Source: Halobacteriales archaeon
Lineage (GTDB): Archaea; Halobacteriota; Halobacteria; Halobacteriales; SKSH01
Reading direction: 5' to 3'
DNA length: 64,000 nt
NCBI GenBank assembly: GCA_007118145.1
Contig: SKSD01000026.1
Span: forward strand, 1-64,000
A program made the translations under genes and the position numbers. Positions within the stretch are counted from its first letter, which is position 1. Every line of letters starts with the position of its first letter. Below the pieces are notes generated by a model. It was not told the DNA's origin and made no database searches. It was given only the letters and a program-made list of their open reading frames with translations. Positions 34,889 to 44,241 of this stretch are shown in pieces.

Positions 34889-35659
34889 GTGCGCATCGAG
34901 AACAGTTTCATCCCTGTCAAGGGGGTGGGATCGAAGACCGAACTACAATTATGGAAGTCTGGGGTCACCCACTGGGATGCGTTCCATCGAGACGCAGTCG
35001 GACGAAAAACAGGAAGCCGCATCGAGGCATTCATCGAACAAGCCAGCGACCGACTGGACGCCGGGGATGCGAGGTATTTCGGCCAGGTCTTCCCCACACA
35101 GAGTCACTGGCGACTGTATGAGAACTTCAAGGATGAGGCCTGTTACCTCGATATCGAGACAACCGGCCTGAGCCAGGACTATCATGAAGTGACGGTCGTA
35201 AGCCTTCATCAAGCTGGCCAGACAACCACACTCGTGCGTGGGATTGATCTCACAGGTGAACGGCTTAATGGGATGCTCGAAGACGCTTCGTTGCTCGTCA
35301 CCTTCAATGGTAAGCAGTTCGACGTACCGTTTCTCGAGGCAGCGTATGATATCGAACTCAACCTTCCACATATTGATCTCCGGTATCCATGTCAACGCCT
35401 CGGCCTCGTCGGCGGCCTCAAACATATCGAGGCAACGCTCGGTATCGACCGGGAAGAACCCGATGTCGATGGGTATGAGGCAGTTCGACTCTGGCGAGCA
35501 TATGAGCGTGGTGACGAGGAGGCACTCGATACCCTTGTTCGATACAATCGTGACGACACGGTCAACATGGAGGACCTGATGGAACACGTCACCAACGAAC
35601 TCCATCGTGAGGTGTTCGAGCGCGCGTTATCATCGTATCAGCGCACGTTGGAGCGCTGA
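34889..35659 (+). CDS. YprB-type ribonuclease H-like (DEDD) exonuclease domain protein
   Basis: The 256-residue protein has the three DEDD motifs: Exo I 'CYLDIETTGLS', Exo II 'LLVTFNGKQFDVPFLEAAYDI', and Exo III 'YNRDDTVNMEDLM'. 'YPCQRLGLVGGLKHIEATLGIDRE' lies between, which is the pattern of the YprB family of predicted 3'-5' exonucleases. A GTG start at 34889 is used; the N-terminal ~85 residues ('RIENSFIPVKGVGSKTELQLWKSGVTHWDAFH') also match the family. Cytosolic, nucleic-acid substrate unknown. Confidence 0.88.
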   Translation: MRIENSFIPVKGVGSKTELQLWKSGVTHWDAFHRDAVGRKTGSRIEAFIEQASDRLDAGDARYFGQVFPTQSHWRLYENFKDEACYLDIETTGLSQDYHEVTVVSLHQAGQTTTLVRGIDLTGERLNGMLEDASLLVTFNGKQFDVPFLEAAYDIELNLPHIDLRYPCQRLGLVGGLKHIEATLGIDREEPDVDGYEAVRLWRAYERGDEEALDTLVRYNRDDTVNMEDLMEHVTNELHREVFERALSSYQRTLER

Positions 35660-35794
35660 GACCATCTAACGGTTGACTGCATACCTGATCTCACACCAAA
35701 CCGTCGAAAACGATGGTAAATTGGAGAAATCCGGCTGTATTCCATTGTATGATATTGATACATTATGGGAGTTCACCTCATGCGGCAGGATACG

Positions 35795-36520
35795 ATGAGC
35801 AAACAAGATATACCGATGACAGCAAGTCGACGGCGATACCTGCAGGTGACAGGTGGTCTCGCCGCAGGCACAACCATTGGATTGGCAGGCTGTGTCGAGG
35901 AGCAACTGGTCGGGACGGCGAAAGGCACATTAGTCACGCATGTGACAGACCAACCCGGCGATATCGCTGATTTCGAGTCTTGTATCGTCACGATCGACGG
36001 TATCTGGGTCAAACCGGCTGGTGGAGCAGACCCTGACACACCAGCTAACACCACTGAGAACCAGGGTTCACCGCCGGAAAACACACCGGCCAACTCACCA
36101 GAACAAGGTGTTGGCCGGCGATACATCGAGTTCGAGGAACCACAAGAGGCAGACCTCGTGCTCCTTCAAGACGGTGAAACACAGCTGATCGATGAGAGTG
36201 AGTTGGATGTCGGCGAGTACCAGTTCCTCCAACTGGATATCTCCGAGGTCGACGGCGTACTGACCGACGGCTCTGAGGCAGTCGAGATCGATACACCTGG
36301 GAATGCCCCACTCCAGTTTCAAGCGGCGTTCGAGATCCGTGAGAGCCAGCAGACGGTCTTCATCGCTGACTTCACACCGATACGGCGGGGGCAGACCGGC
36401 CGGTATCATCTCCATCCGGTCGCCCAAGGGACTGAGGTAATATACGAGGACGAGCACACACCGACCCCTGAGCAGACGCCGACCCTTACCCCCGGTGAGA
36501 CACCGACACCTGAGGACTGA
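35795..36520 (+). CDS. DUF4382 domain lipoprotein with threonine/proline-rich tail
   Basis: The ~241-residue protein has a Tat-type lipoprotein leader: 'RRRYLQVTGGLAAGTTIGLAGCVEE', with Cys at the lipobox. The following domain 'GTAKGTLVTHVTDQPGDIADFESCIVTIDGIWVKP' plus 'LDVGEYQFLQLDISEVDGVLTDG' and 'FIADFTPIRRGQTGRYHLHPV' is the beta-sandwich pattern of DUF4382. A linker rich in Pro, Asn and Thr is inserted at about 70-100, and a 'TPTPEQTPTLTPGETPTPED' tail ends the protein, as in many glycosylated surface lipoproteins. ATG 35795 chosen; 35816 is an alternative. Confidence 0.85.
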   Translation: MSKQDIPMTASRRRYLQVTGGLAAGTTIGLAGCVEEQLVGTAKGTLVTHVTDQPGDIADFESCIVTIDGIWVKPAGGADPDTPANTTENQGSPPENTPANSPEQGVGRRYIEFEEPQEADLVLLQDGETQLIDESELDVGEYQFLQLDISEVDGVLTDGSEAVEIDTPGNAPLQFQAAFEIRESQQTVFIADFTPIRRGQTGRYHLHPVAQGTEVIYEDEHTPTPEQTPTLTPGETPTPED

Positions 36521-36620
36521 GGCGTACCAAGAAGGGTATCGCATATCAGTGCTGACTGAATGTTAACAAGATTGATATCAAATATTGAGATATTTAACGA
36601 CCACACCCAAATGTCGACCT

Positions 36621-37076
36621 ATGGCCGCTAATTATTGTCCCCATTGTGGAGAGCAAGTGGAAGGATCTGCTTCGTACTGCCCCCATTGTGGCGGCGGATT
36701 AGATCCGGATATGGATGAGCATACGGTCACGACGCCTCAGGCACGCAAGGACAGTCTATCGATAGAGTCGGATGCGGATACGACGATCGCAGCGGTCACA
36801 CATATCGTCGCACTCTTCACCTGGATCATCGGTCCGATCATCATCCTCGTCGCTTCAGACGATGAGTTCGTTGTCGAGAACGCTCGAAACGCATTGAACT
36901 GGCAGATCATCCTCACGGTATATCTCCTCATCTCAGCCATCTTGATCATCGTCTTGATCGGTGCCTTCCTACTCTTCATCTTCGCCATCCTCGATATGAT
37001 CTTCTGTATCATCGCAGCGGTCAAGGCCGCCGATGGCGAGGCTTGGAAGTATCCGATCACACCAGATATCGTCTGA
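36621..37076 (+). CDS. Zinc-ribbon plus DUF4870 (Tic20-like) membrane protein
   Basis: The 151-residue protein begins with a double zinc ribbon 'MAANYCPHCGEQVEGSASYCPHCGGG' (Cys6, Cys9, Cys20, Cys23). It ends with three membrane helices in the DUF4870 pattern: 'TIAAVTHIVALFTWIIGPIIILVASDDEFVVENARNALNWQIILTVYLLISAILIIVLIGAFLLFIFAILDMIFCIIAAVKAADGEAWKYP'. DUF4870 proteins are widespread, with unknown function. ATG at 36621 is preferred over an upstream in-frame start at 36585. Confidence 0.88.
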   Translation: MAANYCPHCGEQVEGSASYCPHCGGGLDPDMDEHTVTTPQARKDSLSIESDADTTIAAVTHIVALFTWIIGPIIILVASDDEFVVENARNALNWQIILTVYLLISAILIIVLIGAFLLFIFAILDMIFCIIAAVKAADGEAWKYPITPDIV

Positions 37077-37112
37077 CGTTCAGGTCCTGCATGCCGAGGT
37101 ATCAAGGTGAAC

Positions 37113-37736
37113 ATGGTGGACAAAGACATCGTTCGAAGGGGATATGAAGCGCTTGCAGATGTGTATGCCTCAGAACGATCAGACGGGGGTGAGGAGGCAC
37201 GACTGTTGGAACGATTCATCGCCGGTTTGGAGACACCTGCACGCGTGCTCGATGCAGGTTGTGGCCATGGTGCTTATGTCACCCGGCGACTCCACAGATC
37301 GGAACAGGTGCTCGGGCTGGATATCGCCTGGAATCAACTCATCTTGGCACGAGAGAATCTACATAGCGCATCTCTAGTGCAGGCGGATATCGCCAACATC
37401 CCGGCCAAGGACGACACCTTCGATGGCATCGTGGCGATGCACTCGCTGATTCACTTACCAGATTCCCAACATCAGTCGGCTATCGCTGAGTTTGCCCGAG
37501 TGTTACGTCCAGGCGGGAGATTGCTCGTATCAGAGGGGTCATCAGCATGGTCTGGGAGCAATCCAACATGGCTCGATAGCGAGACCGAGATGCAATGGAA
37601 CATGCTCGGCCCTGATGTCACCCGTGGTCAACTCTGTGAGGAACAGTTCTCGATCATCGGCGAGTTCGGTGTTGCTGGTTCACTCGATGATAACGAGGAG
37701 CGATGGTGTTTCTTCCTCGCCGAGTTAACCAGCTGA
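37113..37736 (+). CDS. Class I SAM-dependent methyltransferase
   Basis: The 207-residue protein has motif I 'ARVLDAGCGHGAYVTRRL' for SAM binding, the acidic end of strand 2 in 'VLGLDIAWNQL', 'LVQADIANIPAKDDTFDGIVAMHSLIHLPD' (motifs II-III) and 'EFARVLRPGGRLLVSEG' (post-motif). This is the methyltransferase type 11 pattern, usually acting on small molecules. It is preceded by a GTG at 37107 (two codons longer). Substrate unknown. Confidence 0.9.
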   Translation: MVDKDIVRRGYEALADVYASERSDGGEEARLLERFIAGLETPARVLDAGCGHGAYVTRRLHRSEQVLGLDIAWNQLILARENLHSASLVQADIANIPAKDDTFDGIVAMHSLIHLPDSQHQSAIAEFARVLRPGGRLLVSEGSSAWSGSNPTWLDSETEMQWNMLGPDVTRGQLCEEQFSIIGEFGVAGSLDDNEERWCFFLAELTS

Positions 37737-37764
37737 TTGGTACCTCTATGCGACGGTCAAATAT

Positions 37765-38112
37765 TCACTCGTATGTCTGATACATCCGATCCATGCGAGC
37801 GGCCATGACGAAATCCGTCTTATGAAGTCCATCGATCTTGTGTGTCCACATTTCGATTCCCACCTCTCTCCATGCGATGTGGATATCAGGATGGTGCCAT
37901 TCCTCCTCGGCGAGCTCGCCGACCTCGTAGGCGAACTCGAGTGCGTCTCGGAAGTCTTCGAAGGAGTAGCTCCCCTTGAGGTGGTGTTCATCGATGACCT
38001 CCCAGACCGCATCATCAAGCTCGTCGAGGTATTCAGCGTACTCGTCCGCGGTCAACGGATCGTCTTCAGAGGAACATGCCACACACTCGTGGTCAGCCAG
38101 TGCCTGTGTCAT
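37765..38112 (-). CDS. 4a-hydroxytetrahydrobiopterin (pterin-4a-carbinolamine) dehydratase
   Basis: The 115-residue protein carries the catalytic signature '[40 protein letters not shown]' of PCD/DCoH enzymes, with the conserved His-His pair and the 'WTHK..GLH..D' segment. It dehydrates pterin carbinolamine, so it supports pterin-dependent hydroxylases or pterin/molybdenum cofactor recycling. The N-terminal '[26 protein letters not shown]' has two Cys. ATG at 38112 chosen over a longer frame to 38148. Confidence 0.88.
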   Translation of the reverse strand: MTQALADHECVACSSEDDPLTADEYAEYLDELDDAVWEVIDEHHLKGSYSFEDFRDALEFAYEVGELAEEEWHHPDIHIAWREVGIEMWTHKIDGLHKTDFVMAARMDRMYQTYE

Positions 38113-38202
38113 GGGCGTACGGTTGTAACTGGATGGATGTATGTGCATCGCTCACATGAGTGATCAACAGACACAGATCCCTCCAATCTCACGCCACAGG
38201 CC

Positions 38203-38961
38203 TTACTGATACATACTCGACAGCGGCTGATCTTGCACCTGTTGTTCCTCGAACATCTGCTGGTATTGTTCGGCAATCTGGTGCATCTGCCGTCGGATAG
38301 TCTCCGCCTGCTCGCTGAGTTCGGTGGTATCGATATCGAAATCGACCAGTGGCTCGAGAGCGTTATCGATGAGAGATTGTGCCGCATCAGGATCGGGTAG
38401 GAAGGGGTGTGCCCGGACGATCAGTAGTGCGGTGGGGATATCCTCCTGGTAGCACTCGCGAACGAGCGAGCCGGTCACACCACCGACCAGGCCGGGTTCC
38501 TCAGGAATGTCGATACCTGCATCGATTAACTCTTGCCTGATGGTCTCGTCGCTAGCGACCCCAACAATCTGTCCGATTTGATTCTCGCTCTCAGCAGGGG
38601 CGCCTGCGAGGAAGATCGCTCGCTTGAATTCGGGTGAGAGGTCCCTGATCACGCACTTACTCAACGGTTCGAACGATTGTGGCGGTAGAGCGAGATCACT
38701 CTCTAAGGTCATTAGCGGAGGGTTGTTTCCACCGTAAACCCTGACGAGATCGTGAACCAACCCGTTCTCGAAGGTGACCACAGGCGGGAACGAGTCTGAG
38801 ATGATATTCCCATAGTGGGCGAGCCCGAGCTGTTCAGTTATCTGGTCAACCGCGATGGCCGCCACAAGTCCGTGACCAGGCAGGCCCTCGATAAGTGTTG
38901 GTGAATCGGTTTGAATGTCGGTTACCTTCTCAAAACGAGCACTATGAGCTTTGTCTGCCAT
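38203..38961 (-). CDS. Proteasome assembly chaperone family protein (PAC2)
   Basis: The 252-residue protein has the PAC2/COG2047 course: 'PTLIEGLPGHGLVAAIAVDQITEQLGLAHYGNIISDSFPPVVTFENG', 'FLAGAPAESENQ', and 'EEPGLVGGVTGSLVRECYQEDIPTALLIVRAHPFLPDPDAAQSLIDNAL'. The C-terminal helical region is 'ELSEQAETIRRQMHQIAEQYQQMFEEQQ', where archaeal members contact the 20S proteasome. Archaeal PAC2-like proteins (PbaB-type) are thought to help proteasome assembly or act as activators. Stand-alone, minus strand. Confidence 0.9.
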   Translation of the reverse strand: MADKAHSARFEKVTDIQTDSPTLIEGLPGHGLVAAIAVDQITEQLGLAHYGNIISDSFPPVVTFENGLVHDLVRVYGGNNPPLMTLESDLALPPQSFEPLSKCVIRDLSPEFKRAIFLAGAPAESENQIGQIVGVASDETIRQELIDAGIDIPEEPGLVGGVTGSLVRECYQEDIPTALLIVRAHPFLPDPDAAQSLIDNALEPLVDFDIDTTELSEQAETIRRQMHQIAEQYQQMFEEQQVQDQPLSSMYQ

Positions 38962-39098
38962 TGATTCTCCTCAGGCGAACATTCGAAACCGAGGGACAAA
39001 AGAGCGCAGGGTGCGTCCTGGTATGGATTCGCTTTCGCGAATCCCGATATACCACACAGCCGTCAGATCACCAAACAGAATTTCACCTCAGTCTACGA

Positions 39099-39764
39099 AT
39101 GGTTCGTATGGTTGTTGCGTTCGACTCGGATCGATTCGAAGATCGGATAGATGCCGGGGAGCAACTCGCCACCTTCCTCGTCGAACGTAATGTTGAGGTC
39201 GACATCGTCCTCGCCATACCCCGAGGTGGCTTACCACTGGGGCGGATCGTTGCGGATACCCTGGGGGTGCCCCTGGACATCGTGGTCTCTTCAAAGATCG
39301 GTGCACCGAACAATCCTGAGCTGGCAATTGGTGCAGTAGCGAGTGACGGGACGGTCTGGATAGATGAGGATGCGGTGCAGTTCCTCGGTATCGCTGAATC
39401 GTATATCGAACAGGAGCGATCCAAGGAGGCGACCATCGCACGGGACAAGGCCGCTGCGTATCGGACTGATGGGACGGTACCTGAGGTTACAGACCTCAAT
39501 GTCCTTATCGTCGATGATGGTGTGGCAACAGGTTCGACCGCGATCGCGGCGATCAGGTTATTGCGAGAACGAGGGGCGAGATTGGTGATGCTCGCGATAC
39601 CTGTCGGGCCACCGGATACGATTGCCCAACTTGAACGTGAGGCTGACGACGTGTTCTGCCTTCGAATGCCACCTGCATTCGGAGCGGTAGGACAGTATTA
39701 CAGTCGATTCGATCAAGTATCAGACGAGGAGGCAATCTCGATCTTGCAATGTGGGGAGACCTGA
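39099..39764 (+). CDS. Phosphoribosyltransferase family protein
   Basis: The ~221-residue protein has the PRPP-binding motif 'LNVLIVDDGVATGSTAIAAIRLLRERGARLVMLAIPVGPPDT', the signature of type I phosphoribosyltransferases. It also has 'VDIVLAIPRGGLPLGRIVADTLGVPLDIVVSSKIGAPNNPELAIGAVASDG', the pattern of the stand-alone 'phosphoribosyltransferase' (COG1926) group whose substrate is unknown. ATGs at 39099 and 39108 are both possible. It is divergent from the PAC2 gene. Confidence 0.88.
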   Translation: MVRMVVAFDSDRFEDRIDAGEQLATFLVERNVEVDIVLAIPRGGLPLGRIVADTLGVPLDIVVSSKIGAPNNPELAIGAVASDGTVWIDEDAVQFLGIAESYIEQERSKEATIARDKAAAYRTDGTVPEVTDLNVLIVDDGVATGSTAIAAIRLLRERGARLVMLAIPVGPPDTIAQLEREADDVFCLRMPPAFGAVGQYYSRFDQVSDEEAISILQCGET

Positions 39765-39801
39765 ATCGATACTGAATGGTGACAACAGCTGCACCTACCG
39801 G

Positions 39802-40668
39802 CTACCTGATAAGTGTCACAGGTAGCGGGGAGTCACGTGCGACACGCTCTGCCACACTCCCAACGAGGACGTTCCTCAAATCTGAGCGACCGGCACTGCC
39901 CATGACGATCTGATCGGTCTCATGCACCGTGGCGTAGGCGATGATCGATGACGATGGTTTCCCAGTCGAGAGGTCCGTCTCGGTCTGTATGCCATGTCCC
40001 TCAAGCTTCGATGCAGCCTCCACAAGAATCTCCTCACCGGGGGCACGAAGTTCTTCAAGCAACCCCTCCACATACGTCCCTCGAGCCTCCTCAGTGTACT
40101 CAAACGGCACATCGAGCACGTGCAACACGGTCACCGAGGCTGTCGGAAACGATGCAGCGACCCATTCAATTGCATCCATCGCGTGGCGCGATCCATCAAC
40201 CGGGAGCAGGATGTGTCCGGGGTAGTTTGTTTGTTCGACGGATGCGAGTGGTGCTGAAACGATCGTCACGCTCACGGGCAGTCGGCGTAAGAGTGCCTCG
40301 GAAACCCTGCCAAGGAACGGGCTCTTGATGGGTGAGCGGCCATGGCTTCCGACGATGACATGGTCTATATCGGCATCCAGAGCGTAACGGATGAGCTGTT
40401 TGTGTGGCGTACCGAAGGCGACTTCGGTCTCGATCGATTGCTCGTTGTCATCTGCCATATCCTGAGCCCGTTCCAGGAATCTTTCGGCCTGTTCTTCTGC
40501 ACGCTCCTCCCATGGCCGACTCGCACCAGGCCCCTCGTCTCGGTGGCGACGTCGGTCGATGATATGCATCGCTGTGAAGCGAGCATCCGGGAAGGAGGCC
40601 AAACCGTATGCAAGCCCGGCATAGGACTGTTCTGATCCGTCGATCGGAGTGAGGATGTGTGTTGTCAT
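39802..40668 (-). CDS. Tandem universal stress protein (two UspA domains)
   Basis: The 288-residue protein contains two complete Usp domains. The first runs 'MTTHILTPIDGSEQSYAGLAYGL...HVIVGSHGRSPIKSPFLGRVSEALLRRLPVSVTIV'. The second runs 'GHILLPVDGSRHAMDAIEWVA...QIVMGSAGRSDLRNVLVGSVAERVARDSPLPVTLIR'. Both carry the G-x2-G-x9-G(S/T) ATP-binding loop. Tandem Usp proteins are common in haloarchaea. The ATG at 40668 gives the natural start; an upstream frame to 40734 is less likely. Confidence 0.92.
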   Translation of the reverse strand: MTTHILTPIDGSEQSYAGLAYGLASFPDARFTAMHIIDRRRHRDEGPGASRPWEERAEEQAERFLERAQDMADDNEQSIETEVAFGTPHKQLIRYALDADIDHVIVGSHGRSPIKSPFLGRVSEALLRRLPVSVTIVSAPLASVEQTNYPGHILLPVDGSRHAMDAIEWVAASFPTASVTVLHVLDVPFEYTEEARGTYVEGLLEELRAPGEEILVEAASKLEGHGIQTETDLSTGKPSSSIIAYATVHETDQIVMGSAGRSDLRNVLVGSVAERVARDSPLPVTLIR

Positions 40669-40837
40669 GATGCTGGAACACGCGAGGGCAGTGACCCCTC
40701 GGTTTACACGTTGAGGTTCGAATATCCCGGCCATAAACGACTGACATGATTCCCATCACGTGATTGTCACAGCTCATCAGATTCACCATCGCATACTGTG
40801 TCGAAATCGGTTTTTGCGACCCAACCGAGGTGTACGC

Positions 40838-41638
40838 ATGAGTGTCGATCTCAAGGTTGTCGTTATCGTCGCGTTTGATGAGCTTGAGACGCTTCCAAGT
40901 GAACGTGAGCCCTGGAGACAGCGGTACTGTCTCGATACGGCCATCACATTGAAGGGATGTCCCACTCCGATACTCCATGACGGTGATGGTCTCGGGTTGC
41001 TCACTACCGGTATCGGAAAGACTGCAGCTGCCGTGTCTACCTCGACGTTACTCGCGAGTGATCGCTTCGACCTCGATGATACCGTGTTCATCTCTGTTGG
41101 TGTTGCAGGAGGACCGCCCCAGATAGTCGATATCGGGTCGGTCGTCATCTCGTCGATGATTCTCGATTGGGATTTGAAAGTCAGGTGGGATGGCCAGGAA
41201 GGGCATATCCAGATCGGGTTAAACGAGTACCTTGACGAACCATCGGTTTTCCAACTCGATGAGGCATTTGTCACTGAAGCTGTGCAGGTGGCCTCAGCGA
41301 CAGATGCACGGGTCCTTCGTGGGACAAATGTCTGTGGTGATGAACTCTGGCATGGCGCTTCGCTCGCCCGACAGGTGTCATGGCTGGTCGCTACGAACGA
41401 CTGCGAGCCATACCTCGTCACCGAGATGGAAGATGCAGGCACTGCACGTGCTCTCGACCGTTTCGGCATCCTCGACCGGTACCTCAGCATTCGAGGAATC
41501 TCAAATTTTGACCGTCCTGAGGATGACACGACTGCACGTGAAAGTTTCCTTGAGGATGATTTTGAGGCAGGATTTTCGCGAGGTCTGTCTGCAGCCTTCG
41601 AGGCAGCTTCCACGATTGTCGACCATCTCCGAAGCTGA
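40838..41638 (+). CDS. Purine nucleoside phosphorylase/permease (NUP-like) family protein
   Basis: The 266-residue protein shows 'VVVIVAFDELETLPSEREPWRQRYCL' at the N-terminus, the phosphate/ribose region 'LLTTGIGKTAAAVSTSTLLAS', 'VFISVGVAGGPPQIVDIGSVVISS', and 'YLVTEMEDAGTARALDRFGI' followed by 'IRGISNFDRPED'. This fits the nucleoside phosphorylase superfamily and in particular the NUP (PF06516) group, annotated 'purine nucleoside permease' although the fold is that of a phosphorylase. It is the probable first gene of a region with a transsulfuration enzyme and an M20 peptidase, but gaps of 289 nt make co-transcription uncertain. Confidence 0.8.
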   Translation: MSVDLKVVVIVAFDELETLPSEREPWRQRYCLDTAITLKGCPTPILHDGDGLGLLTTGIGKTAAAVSTSTLLASDRFDLDDTVFISVGVAGGPPQIVDIGSVVISSMILDWDLKVRWDGQEGHIQIGLNEYLDEPSVFQLDEAFVTEAVQVASATDARVLRGTNVCGDELWHGASLARQVSWLVATNDCEPYLVTEMEDAGTARALDRFGILDRYLSIRGISNFDRPEDDTTARESFLEDDFEAGFSRGLSAAFEAASTIVDHLRS

Positions 41639-41927
41639 TTAACACGATGAGTGCCGGAACGTCTCGCTTCATGGTGTGACTGATCAAGGCCAGATCGGAC
41701 GGTTGTGCCACCGGTCGAGACGGTGTTCTCATCCGTTCGAAGTGAACTAAGTACCCATAACACCCGGCGTTGACGTTGCTGGCCACAACCGCCACGACAG
41801 TGAACGCGACGGTGACATCGGCTCCCATGACCCGCTGTATGTGTGACCGTGCTACTCACTCGAGGTGAAGCCACTCGCCCAGAGTCGACAGGCGGATACT
41901 TACGTCGTCTCCAACCAATGCGTCTCT

Positions 41928-43097
41928 ATGGCGCACAGACGGGCTCAGACGCGTGAGGTCCATGCAGGTAGCGCAGATCGCCCATTCGGGGCGATCAACC
42001 AGCCGATATTCACATCGTGCACGTACGAGTACGAGACAGCTCACTCCATCGGTGGACGGTACCGGTACGGGCGGATGGCGTCACCCACACGGGACGAACT
42101 TGAGGCGATGATGACCGACCTCGAGGGTGGCACGAGCGCGTACGCATTCGCCAGCGGTATGGCTGCCATCGATGCTGTATTCTCACTGCTTGAACCGGGT
42201 GCTCACGTCGTCGCAGCTGACAACCTCTATGCTGAGACTTACGACCTACTCACGGGAATTTATCCGATGTACGGTATCGATGTCTCATTCGTCGATATCC
42301 GACGTAATGAGGTGATCGCCGATGCAATGTGTCGGGAGACAGCTCTTGTGTACTTCGAGTCGCCGACGAACCCATTGTTGCATATCGGTGATATCGAGGC
42401 GGCCGCAGCCATCGCACACGATGGTGATGCGTTCCTCGCCATCGACAACACGTTCGCCTCGCCAGCGTTACAGCGACCCCTTGAGCTTGGTGCTGATATC
42501 GTGGTTGAATCACTGACCAAATATATTGGCGGTCACTCCGATGCGATTCTCGGGTCGGTCGTCGTCGACGATCCATCTCTCGAGGAACAACTCTCTACCA
42601 TTCAATACACGAGAGGTGCGATCCCAGGATCGCTCGAGTGTTTCCTCGCCGTCAGGGGTGGACGGACCCTTTCTCGACGCGTCGAGGTGCAATGTGCGAA
42701 TGCCAGGGCCATCGCCGAATGGATGGAGGCTCACGAAATGGTCGATCACGTCTACTATCCCGGTCAACCGAACCACCCCAATCACGATATTGCGACGAGG
42801 CAGATGGATGATTACGGTGCGATGGTCAGTCTCGACTTGAAAGGCGGTGAGCCTGCAGCCACGGCGTTTGTCGAAGCATTGGAGATATTCACGCTCGCTG
42901 AGAGCTTGGGGGCGGTGGAGAGCCTCGTCGAGGTACCTGCCTTGATGACGCATCAAGATATCCCGCCTGAGAAGCGAGCTGCGAGTGGCATCTCCGATGG
43001 TCTCGTGCGTCTCAGTATCGGGATCGAACACGTCGATGACCTGATCGACGATATCAGGCAGGGTCTGCAAGCTGTCGAACTCGGTGAACATGACTGA
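41928..43097 (+). CDS. Cystathionine gamma-synthase/lyase-type PLP enzyme (Cys/Met metabolism)
   Basis: The 389-residue protein has the fold-type I signature of the Cys/Met metabolism PLP enzymes: 'QPIFTSCTYEYETAHSIGGRYRYGRMASPTRDELEAMMTDLEGG' and the PLP lysine Lys198 in 'VESLTKYIGGHSDAILG'. Also present are 'GAMVSLDLKGG' and the C-terminal 'EVPALMTHQDIPPEKRAASGISDGLVRLSIGIE'. It could be cystathionine gamma-synthase, gamma-lyase, methionine gamma-lyase or O-acetylhomoserine sulfhydrylase; these cannot be told apart by eye. ATG 41928 chosen. The stop overlaps the next gene by 8 bases. Confidence 0.9.
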   Translation: MAHRRAQTREVHAGSADRPFGAINQPIFTSCTYEYETAHSIGGRYRYGRMASPTRDELEAMMTDLEGGTSAYAFASGMAAIDAVFSLLEPGAHVVAADNLYAETYDLLTGIYPMYGIDVSFVDIRRNEVIADAMCRETALVYFESPTNPLLHIGDIEAAAAIAHDGDAFLAIDNTFASPALQRPLELGADIVVESLTKYIGGHSDAILGSVVVDDPSLEEQLSTIQYTRGAIPGSLECFLAVRGGRTLSRRVEVQCANARAIAEWMEAHEMVDHVYYPGQPNHPNHDIATRQMDDYGAMVSLDLKGGEPAATAFVEALEIFTLAESLGAVESLVEVPALMTHQDIPPEKRAASGISDGLVRLSIGIEHVDDLIDDIRQGLQAVELGEHD

Positions 43098-44241
43098 AGA
43101 TGTGATCGCACTCACAAGGGAGCTCCTGCGTATCCCATCTGAGAATCCACCGGGCGAGGAAGGTGCATGTGCCCGATACATTTACGAATGGTTCGATGAG
43201 CGTGGTATCGATGCCACACTCATCTCTCAACCTGACCCAGATCGTCCCAGCGTGGCCGCTCGTATCGGCTCAGGTTACCCGACGGTCGTCCTCAACGGCC
43301 ACACAGATGTCGTACCAGCCGGCGATCTCGATACATGGCGATATCCGCCCTATGAGGCGGTCATCGATGACGGTCGAATCTACGGACGTGGTGCTACTGA
43401 CATGAAGGCAGGGCTGGCGGTCGCTATGACCGTCGCGATGCGCCTGCGAAAAGCGATCGAAGCAGACGAGCTGGCTGGTTCGATCATCGTCCATGCGGCT
43501 GCCGGTGAGGAGACCGGTTATCCGGGTACAGCGTCTCTCATCGATGCAGGCTTTGGTGGCGATCTCGCTATCGTCCTCGAACCCACCGAGCTCCGGGTTG
43601 CGACCAGTGCCAAGGGCGTCGCGACCTTTCGGTTTGGTGTGGAGGGGATCGCCTCACATGCCAGTCGACCAGACGATGGTGAGAACGCTATTGATGGGCT
43701 ACGTCGACTGCTTGATCTGCTGGCAGAGTATGATGACGATATCAGAGCGTTTCGTGATCCACTCGTTGGGCATGCATACGCCACCGTCACCGAGGTACAA
43801 TCCGGGATCGATTCGAACATGGCCGTCGTCCCCGACAGGGCTGAGTTACTCCTTGACAGACGACTGTTGCCTGGTGAGACGATCGACTCGGTACAAGGTG
43901 AGCTCGACGAGCTGCAAGCTCGGCATCGTTCCAACACCATCGACCGATCACTCGTTCAGTTTTACGAGCCTGCGGCGATTGACCCGGGGCATTTTCTCGC
44001 AGAGGTGCTCAGAAAACATACCGGGAATCGAACTGGCGTCTCGAGTGAGCCCTATGGATTGGAAGCGGCCACTGACGCCAGGTCGTTCATCGCAGAGGGT
44101 ATTGACGCTGTCATCTGGGGGCCGGGGCACTTAGCACAGGCACATACGGTCGATGAATGGGTCTCGACCGATGAAATGAGACTCGCAGAGGAGATTCTCG
44201 TGGATGCACTTCGAGAACTGCTCACCGATTCGCGATTATGA
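43090..44241 (+). CDS. M20 family metallopeptidase (ArgE/DapE/ACY1-type deacylase)
   Basis: The 383-residue protein has the two-zinc site of M20 peptidases: His71 and Asp73 in 'LNGHTDVVPAGDLDTWRYPP', Asp104 in 'IYGRGATDMKAG', and the catalytic Glu140/141 in 'HAAAGEETGYPG'. The dimerisation lid is present ('KGVATFRFGVEGIASHASRPDDGENAIDG'). It removes an acyl group or cleaves a dipeptide. The ATG at 43090 overlaps the preceding PLP gene by 8 bases, so the two are translationally coupled and probably work in one pathway of amino-acid or sulfur-compound breakdown. A GTG at 43084 is possible. Confidence 0.9.
   Translation: MTEDVIALTRELLRIPSENPPGEEGACARYIYEWFDERGIDATLISQPDPDRPSVAARIGSGYPTVVLNGHTDVVPAGDLDTWRYPPYEAVIDDGRIYGRGATDMKAGLAVAMTVAMRLRKAIEADELAGSIIVHAAAGEETGYPGTASLIDAGFGGDLAIVLEPTELRVATSAKGVATFRFGVEGIASHASRPDDGENAIDGLRRLLDLLAEYDDDIRAFRDPLVGHAYATVTEVQSGIDSNMAVVPDRAELLLDRRLLPGETIDSVQGELDELQARHRSNTIDRSLVQFYEPAAIDPGHFLAEVLRKHTGNRTGVSSEPYGLEAATDARSFIAEGIDAVIWGPGHLAQAHTVDEWVSTDEMRLAEEILVDALRELLTDSRL

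Noticed and set aside
34429..35097. Long minus-strand frame across the YprB-type gene start
   Set aside because: Antisense of the exonuclease gene and of the zinc-ribbon micro-gene; Ser/Arg-rich shadow composition.
41639..41828. Minus-strand frame 'MGADVTVAFTVVAVVASNVNAGC...' with a signal-like N-terminus
   Set aside because: It continues deep into the antisense of the nucleoside phosphorylase gene with poor codon use; the signal-like start alone is not enough.
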